DNA of 64,000 nucleotides from Vibrio sp. HA2012 (GTDB taxonomy: Bacteria; Pseudomonadota; Gammaproteobacteria; Enterobacterales; Vibrionaceae), in contig NZ_PFXK01000003.1 in NCBI RefSeq assembly GCF_002812955.1, forward strand, positions 310,001 through 374,000, read 5' to 3'. Position numbers and translations under genes: made by a program. Below are positions 60,377 through 64,000 of the stretch, one piece after another. Numbering within the stretch: position 1 is the stretch's first letter; each line of letters starts with the position of its first letter. The notes below the pieces were generated by a model. It was not told where the DNA came from. It made no database searches and saw only the letters and a program-made list of their open reading frames with translations.

Positions 60377-61333
60377 ATGGACAGCTTTTTATCTCAACTG
60401 CTTTTTTCTGCTTCGATTACCGGCCCTATCTGCCTAATGTTACTGCTGGGTGTGATCCTCAAACGTTTCCGGATGATTGATGATAGCTTTATTGACGGAG
60501 CATCAAAACTGGTCTTTCAGGTCACACTTCCGGCTCTACTGTTCCTTAGCATTGTTAAATCTGATCATGACTTTTCTGCCAGTGCCGGGCTGATTACTTT
60601 CGGTATTATCGCTAATGTGCTGTTTTTTCTGTTTACCAGCTATTCCACAAAAAAAATATTCCGTAATCCAGATGATCAAGGGGTAATTATTCAGGGAGGC
60701 TTCCGGGCAAATACGGCTATCATTGCCCTTGCTTATGTTGCTAATGCCTATGGTGACGATGGTGTTGTTCAGGCAGCAATATATGTTGCTCCCATGACTG
60801 TACTGTACAATATACTTGCTGTTATTGCTTTAACCCCGAAAGGTAATAGCAAAGGAATAGAAGCATGGACACTGATTATCAGAACAATCACCCGCAATCC
60901 ACTGGTTCTTTCCATACTGGCAGGTTTTCTTTTTACCGCCTTGTCCATCCCTGTTCCCAAAATGGTACAGGATGCCGGACAGTATTTCGCTAATATGACT
61001 CTACCACTGGCACTTCTGTGTACCGGAGGAACCCTGAATATGCGTTCACTGAAAGATGATAAGAAGTCCACCTGGTTTTCAACGGGTTACCGGCTTATCC
61101 TGGCGCCACTTTTTATTACCGGAGCCGCACTCATGGCCGGGTTCCGTGGTGTCCCTCTGGGGGTTATCTTCTTTATGTCTGGCGCTCCAACGGCAGCAGC
61201 CAGCTATGTGATGGCCAGAGCCATGGGGGGGAATGTTTCGCTGGCGGCCAATATCATTGCTCTGACCACCATCGGCTCTCTGCTGAGCTGCACTGTCGGT
61301 ATTTTTGTACTGACGGCCTTTACACTAATGTAA
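60377..61333 (+). CDS. AEC-family transporter (auxin efflux carrier type)
   Basis: A 318-residue membrane protein with about ten hydrophobic segments in two halves, as in the AEC (MdcF/YfdV) family: GPICLMLLLGVILKRFRMIDDSFI at the N-terminus, FQVTLPALLFLSI, TRNPLVLSILAGFLF, and near the end FMSGAPTAAASYVMARAMGG. Members carry malonate, malate or amino-acid-like anions. Context gives no substrate. It is convergent with the CDF gene seven bases downstream. Confidence 0.85.
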   Translation: MDSFLSQLLFSASITGPICLMLLLGVILKRFRMIDDSFIDGASKLVFQVTLPALLFLSIVKSDHDFSASAGLITFGIIANVLFFLFTSYSTKKIFRNPDDQGVIIQGGFRANTAIIALAYVANAYGDDGVVQAAIYVAPMTVLYNILAVIALTPKGNSKGIEAWTLIIRTITRNPLVLSILAGFLFTALSIPVPKMVQDAGQYFANMTLPLALLCTGGTLNMRSLKDDKKSTWFSTGYRLILAPLFITGAALMAGFRGVPLGVIFFMSGAPTAAASYVMARAMGGNVSLAANIIALTTIGSLLSCTVGIFVLTAFTLM

Positions 61334-61340
61334 AGACTGT

Positions 61341-62237
61341 CTAGCGGGCGATATTCAGATTAAGCTGCAGATCAAACGGCAATACGGATAAACGACGAGC
61401 CAGTGAACGACGGGTACGTTCAATATCATCGACGGCGATCAGCCCGTTATTATCTGTGTGCACATCAACGTTTACTCTGAGCTCACGTCCGACCTTAATC
61501 ACCCCAGCCAGCTCAATTTCCTGCAGGGCTTCCCGGTTTACGGCCAGTACACCGGCATCGACCTCAGAACAAATCTCTTCATCCGGAGACATCATCATCA
61601 ATTCACGCAATGCACCACATAACATATCAAATGGTACTTTAATAAAATACACCGACATCAGGCACATCATCACAGGATCAGCATAAGCTGCGTATTCCGC
61701 ATACGGAGAAAGAGTCATAACCCAAGTAATAACAAAGCCAACCATAACAGCTGCACTCAGCAAGGTATCCATCTGCCACTGTTTTGCTTCTGCTTCGATC
61801 AGGCCGGAAGAACGGGTACGACTGTGTCTGGCAATAAACCACCATGCATAACCACATACCAATACACTTACTGCCTCAAATAGGGTTGCCACAGAAATAT
61901 CAATATCACGTCCACCGGTAAACAAAGCCATCACAGCTGAATGCAGAGAATAACCAACAACAGCCAAAATAACGGCGGCTTTGATGGCAATCACTATCGG
62001 CTCTAATACTGCTTTACCAAATGGAAATGCTTTAGCAGAAGGGGTTTGGATAAATTTAGAGACAGCCAGCGACAATAATGTTAACAGCAAACTGACTAAT
62101 GAATAGACACCATCAAACGCAATAACCAGCGATCCGACCAGCAGACCCAAAATTAATCCACCAACAGCAAAGCCGGATGCAAGAAAGGCGGAAACAGTCA
62201 GAATCTTATTTTCCTGTTGATTTGTTCTGGCACACAT
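61341..62237 (-). CDS. Cation diffusion facilitator (CDF)-family transporter with altered metal site
   Basis: A 298-residue protein with six predicted spans and a C-terminal cytoplasmic domain (about 215-298). The fold is CDF-like, but the transport-site motifs differ: in TM2 the usual D-x-x-x-D is D42-x-x-x-S46 (FDGVYS), and in TM5 the usual H-x-x-x-D is Q153-x-x-x-D157 (KQWQMD). Such changes suggest a different metal or loss of zinc transport. No metal-responsive regulator is adjacent. Confidence 0.8.
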   Translation of the reverse strand: MCARTNQQENKILTVSAFLASGFAVGGLILGLLVGSLVIAFDGVYSLVSLLLTLLSLAVSKFIQTPSAKAFPFGKAVLEPIVIAIKAAVILAVVGYSLHSAVMALFTGGRDIDISVATLFEAVSVLVCGYAWWFIARHSRTRSSGLIEAEAKQWQMDTLLSAAVMVGFVITWVMTLSPYAEYAAYADPVMMCLMSVYFIKVPFDMLCGALRELMMMSPDEEICSEVDAGVLAVNREALQEIELAGVIKVGRELRVNVDVHTDNNGLIAVDDIERTRRSLARRLSVLPFDLQLNLNIAR

Positions 62238-62415
62238 AGAATATCTCAGTAATAGACACGCTCTTATTCTTTGTGAGCCCGCGATAATTTACAAACGACA
62301 TCTTTGTGAATGGAATAGTAAACTTACAAATAAAATCAATTAATTCAATAAAATCAACATGATAATGCGTTATTTTTCCGCCAAATATTTTGGCGCTGAC
62401 TGACTCATCGCTTTC

Positions 62416-63294
62416 TCAGAAGTCAAACAGGAAATCGCGGATCTGGTCTGTTAACCACACCATTCCCGGATGTTCTGACATTCCGGCAGCCATCAGCATG
62501 CAATAATCTTCCTGTGTCAGGCCATAGGTATGCCGAATCACTGCCAGCTCTTCTTTACGCAACAAGTGACGGATCAGAGGCTCTGGTAATACCCCCCAGG
62601 CATTCTCCTGCTGGATAGTCGTCAACATATAATCAAAGGTAGAAAAACCGATATACCGGCGGGAAAACGGACGCAGCTCCGGATTATCTTTCTCATTCAG
62701 GTACGCAATAGAAGCCTGCATCGCATTTCGAAGATCATCATCCGTTACCCTACGCTTTTTCGTCAATGGATGACCAGCCTTGCAGACAGACATCATCCGA
62801 ATTTTACCCAGCGGCTGATAAATAATACGCGGATCATCGATACGTTCATAATCAACCCCAAATGCGTAATCAACTTGTCTTGTCTCGATAAGATTGGACA
62901 AATCACCACTGGAGGCCAGTACAATATTAAATGATGTTGCAGGAAACTTATTATTCAGTTTATAGGAAAGATCCTGCCACAGTTTATCTGGCAAAGAGTC
63001 ATCCCGGCCAATCCATATTTCGGCGTTAAAGTCACCGGAAACCTGCCTGCAAGTCTGTTTGATCCGTGCAGCAGTAGCCAGCAAACTGTCACAATCCTTA
63101 TAAATGGCTTTTCCGGCCTCAGATAGACTCAAGTGATTACCGCTACGCACAAATAACTCAATGTCCAGTTCTTTTTCCAGAACCTTAATCGCCATACTCA
63201 ACTTAGTCCGGTTGCACTCCAGCTGTCTCGCAGCCTCCGAAACAGAGCCAGAGTCTGCCACCCGGCAAAATGCTTCTACCTGAGATAAATTCAT
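62416..63294 (-). CDS. LysR-family transcriptional regulator
   Basis: A 292-residue LysR protein: N-terminal winged helix (residues 1-60, NLSQVEAFCRVADSGSVSEAARQLECNRTKLS in two helices with wing IELFVRSG) and a periplasmic-binding-like effector domain. Its targets are not evident, because the CDF gene lies downstream in the same direction with a 178-base gap. It could regulate itself or a distant locus. Confidence 0.87.
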   Translation of the reverse strand: MNLSQVEAFCRVADSGSVSEAARQLECNRTKLSMAIKVLEKELDIELFVRSGNHLSLSEAGKAIYKDCDSLLATAARIKQTCRQVSGDFNAEIWIGRDDSLPDKLWQDLSYKLNNKFPATSFNIVLASSGDLSNLIETRQVDYAFGVDYERIDDPRIIYQPLGKIRMMSVCKAGHPLTKKRRVTDDDLRNAMQASIAYLNEKDNPELRPFSRRYIGFSTFDYMLTTIQQENAWGVLPEPLIRHLLRKEELAVIRHTYGLTQEDYCMLMAAGMSEHPGMVWLTDQIRDFLFDF

Positions 63295-63347
63295 AATGGT
63301 ATCGTCTATCGATGAGTTTCTATAATGAAGAATAACACTAAAAAATT

Positions 63348-63369
63348 AAGCGAGCCCGAAAGCTCGCTT
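63348..63369 (-). terminator. Terminator after the esterase remnant
   Basis: AAGCGAGC / GCTCGCTT stem; on the minus strand AATTTTTT follows. It is 26 bases after the stop of the 63396-63707 frame, a leftover of the original gene's 3' end. Confidence 0.85.
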
Positions 63370-63395
63370 GAGTGTACCTTGAATACGTCCAAATA

Positions 63396-63707
63396 TTAAA
63401 GATCGACTTTAAAAAACAGTGTTTCACCGCTACTGTCATCAACACCATCATTATCGGTTACCGCAAAGCCCTGACCGGAAGAATCAATTGTGAAGCCCTC
63501 AATTTTATCGACAACATAACCATTGGTTGATTTCAGATCCAGTAGAAAATCATGCGCCAGGCAGATCATCTTTCCATGAACGCTGAACGGCAACCCATAA
63601 TATGTATCATCATAGATGACAGTACCGATAAATCTGTGTAGAAAAAGGATAACCATTTTTAGCCCTTTTTCAGTAGCAAGTAAGTTGAAATGTATCCATA
63701 TGCTCAA
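63396..63707 (-). pseudogene. 3' remnant of a phytase-like esterase gene
   Basis: The last 50 or so residues (LKSTNGYVVDKIEGFTIDSS, then FAVTDNDGVDDSSGETLFF) are the characteristic C-terminus of the 'esterase-like activity of phytase' family, whose members are secreted proteins of roughly 400 residues or more. The N-terminal 50 residues of this frame do not fit the family and there is no signal peptide. The gene thus seems truncated, retaining only its 3' end and terminator. A short expressed protein cannot be excluded. Confidence 0.6.
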
Positions 63708-63754
63708 ATTACAAAATTCTTGACTTGATGGTTAAGCTGCTTTACCATTCATAC

Positions 63755-63774
63755 AAATGAATATCATTATCATT
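63755..63774. promoter_or_regulatory. Fur-like box upstream of the MarR-like gene
   Basis: AAATGAATATCATTATCATT contains three hexamers of the Fur type (GAATAT-CATTAT-CATT, close to GATAATGATAATCATTATC). It lies 44 bases before the start at 63818 and 48 bases from the remnant frame on the other strand. Confidence 0.65.
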
Positions 63775-63817
63775 CGCAACAAAAATCCGGCTGTTCATCT
63801 CTTTTTAATGGGGAAAT

Positions 63818-64000
63818 ATGGAAACGAGTAAAGTCATAGCAAAATTTCAAAAGATTGCGAGATTACATGCTCAAATTGAAGAGATGCCTATCATTCTTGA
63901 AAATGGTTGTGAAGTAACGACTCGTGAAATCCATACTATTGATTCAATTGGTAAGGGGCAATTCAGTAAAGTAACCGATTTGTCTAAGTACTTTGGCATC
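63818..64000 (+). CDS. MarR-like regulator, 5' part only
   Basis: Sixty-one codons are visible up to the right edge. ATG at 63818 follows GGGGA. The product starts METSKVIAKFQKIARLHAQI and continues with EVTTREIHTIDSIGKGQFSK-VTDLSKYFGI, which fits the start of a MarR winged helix (T-x-x-E-x-H-x-I-x-x-I-G ... LAxxxGI). The Fur-like box upstream suggests iron-responsive expression. The rest lies outside the window. Confidence 0.6.
   Translation, partial: METSKVIAKFQKIARLHAQIEEMPIILENGCEVTTREIHTIDSIGKGQFSKVTDLSKYFGI

Noticed and set aside
1..64000. Mobile elements, phage genes, CRISPR arrays, tRNA or rRNA genes
   Set aside because: No transposase, integrase, phage structural gene, repeat-spacer array or stable RNA gene was recognised in the whole window.

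Overview
The window looks like a chromosomal segment of a marine, facultatively anaerobic gammaproteobacterium, most likely in or near the Vibrionaceae (Vibrio or Photobacterium relatives). The grounds are a periplasmic nitrate reductase operon beside narQ-narP, NarX/NarQ-type P-box chemistry, an AroG-type DAHP synthase close to the enterobacterial one, many c-di-GMP and chemotaxis genes, and moderate GC judged by eye. No rRNA, tRNA, CRISPR array, phage or insertion sequence was recognised. The genus call is inference.

Layout. 1-6.3 kb: napF-D-A-G on the minus strand (napG runs off the left edge), divergent from narQ-narP, with an FNR-like box and a perfect 7-2-7 NarP/NarL site between them. 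6.3-9.1 kb: a GH4 glycosidase that seems to have lost its catalytic-tyrosine segment, then a membrane diguanylate cyclase. 9.2-14.1 kb: a compact ethanolamine set (eutR, eutBC, APC permease) without microcompartment genes. 14.2-17.0 kb: a small heat-shock protein, a GT90 glycosyltransferase and an NAPE-PLD-like hydrolase. 17.2-22.5 kb: an unusual three-gene set, namely a pepsin-like aspartic protease fused to an avidin-like domain, a PAS hybrid histidine kinase and a receiver-GGDEF protein. 22.6-31.7 kb: aroG, a FIST-domain chemoreceptor behind Fur-like boxes, an AraC regulator with a LysE exporter, an FAH-family enzyme and a large DUF748/AsmA-like envelope protein.

31.7-54.4 kb is the most striking part: an apparently complete sulfoquinovose (SQ) catabolic island. 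It holds a sulfoquinovosidase (YihQ, with all diagnostic residues), a TRAP transporter, a mutarotase, SQ isomerase (YihS), sulfofructose kinase (YihV), a class II aldolase in place of class I YihT, sulfolactaldehyde reductase (YihU) and the DeoR regulator YihW. To this is added a glycyl radical enzyme with its activase (HpsGH-like dihydroxypropanesulfonate sulfolyase), a TauE-type sulfite exporter, glycerol dehydrogenase and a PTS-type dihydroxyacetone kinase (DhaKLM, DhaM carrying a complete enzyme I). The inferred flow is SQ glycoside -> SQ -> sulfofructose -> its 1-phosphate -> DHAP + sulfolactaldehyde -> dihydroxypropanesulfonate -> hydroxyacetone + sulfite. Sulfite would be exported and hydroxyacetone reduced to 1,2-propanediol by GldA. 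This would let one cell ferment both halves of SQ and break the C-S bond, steps usually described as divided between different bacteria. A TGTCAC...GTTTTATGT element recurs in two of the island's divergent promoters, and a small, unlisted single-span membrane protein lies at its end.

54.8-64 kb: pstSCAB without phoU, a DEAD-box RNA helicase, an AEC transporter, a CDF-type transporter with an altered metal site, a LysR regulator, a remnant of a phytase-like esterase, and the beginning of a MarR-like gene behind a Fur-like box.
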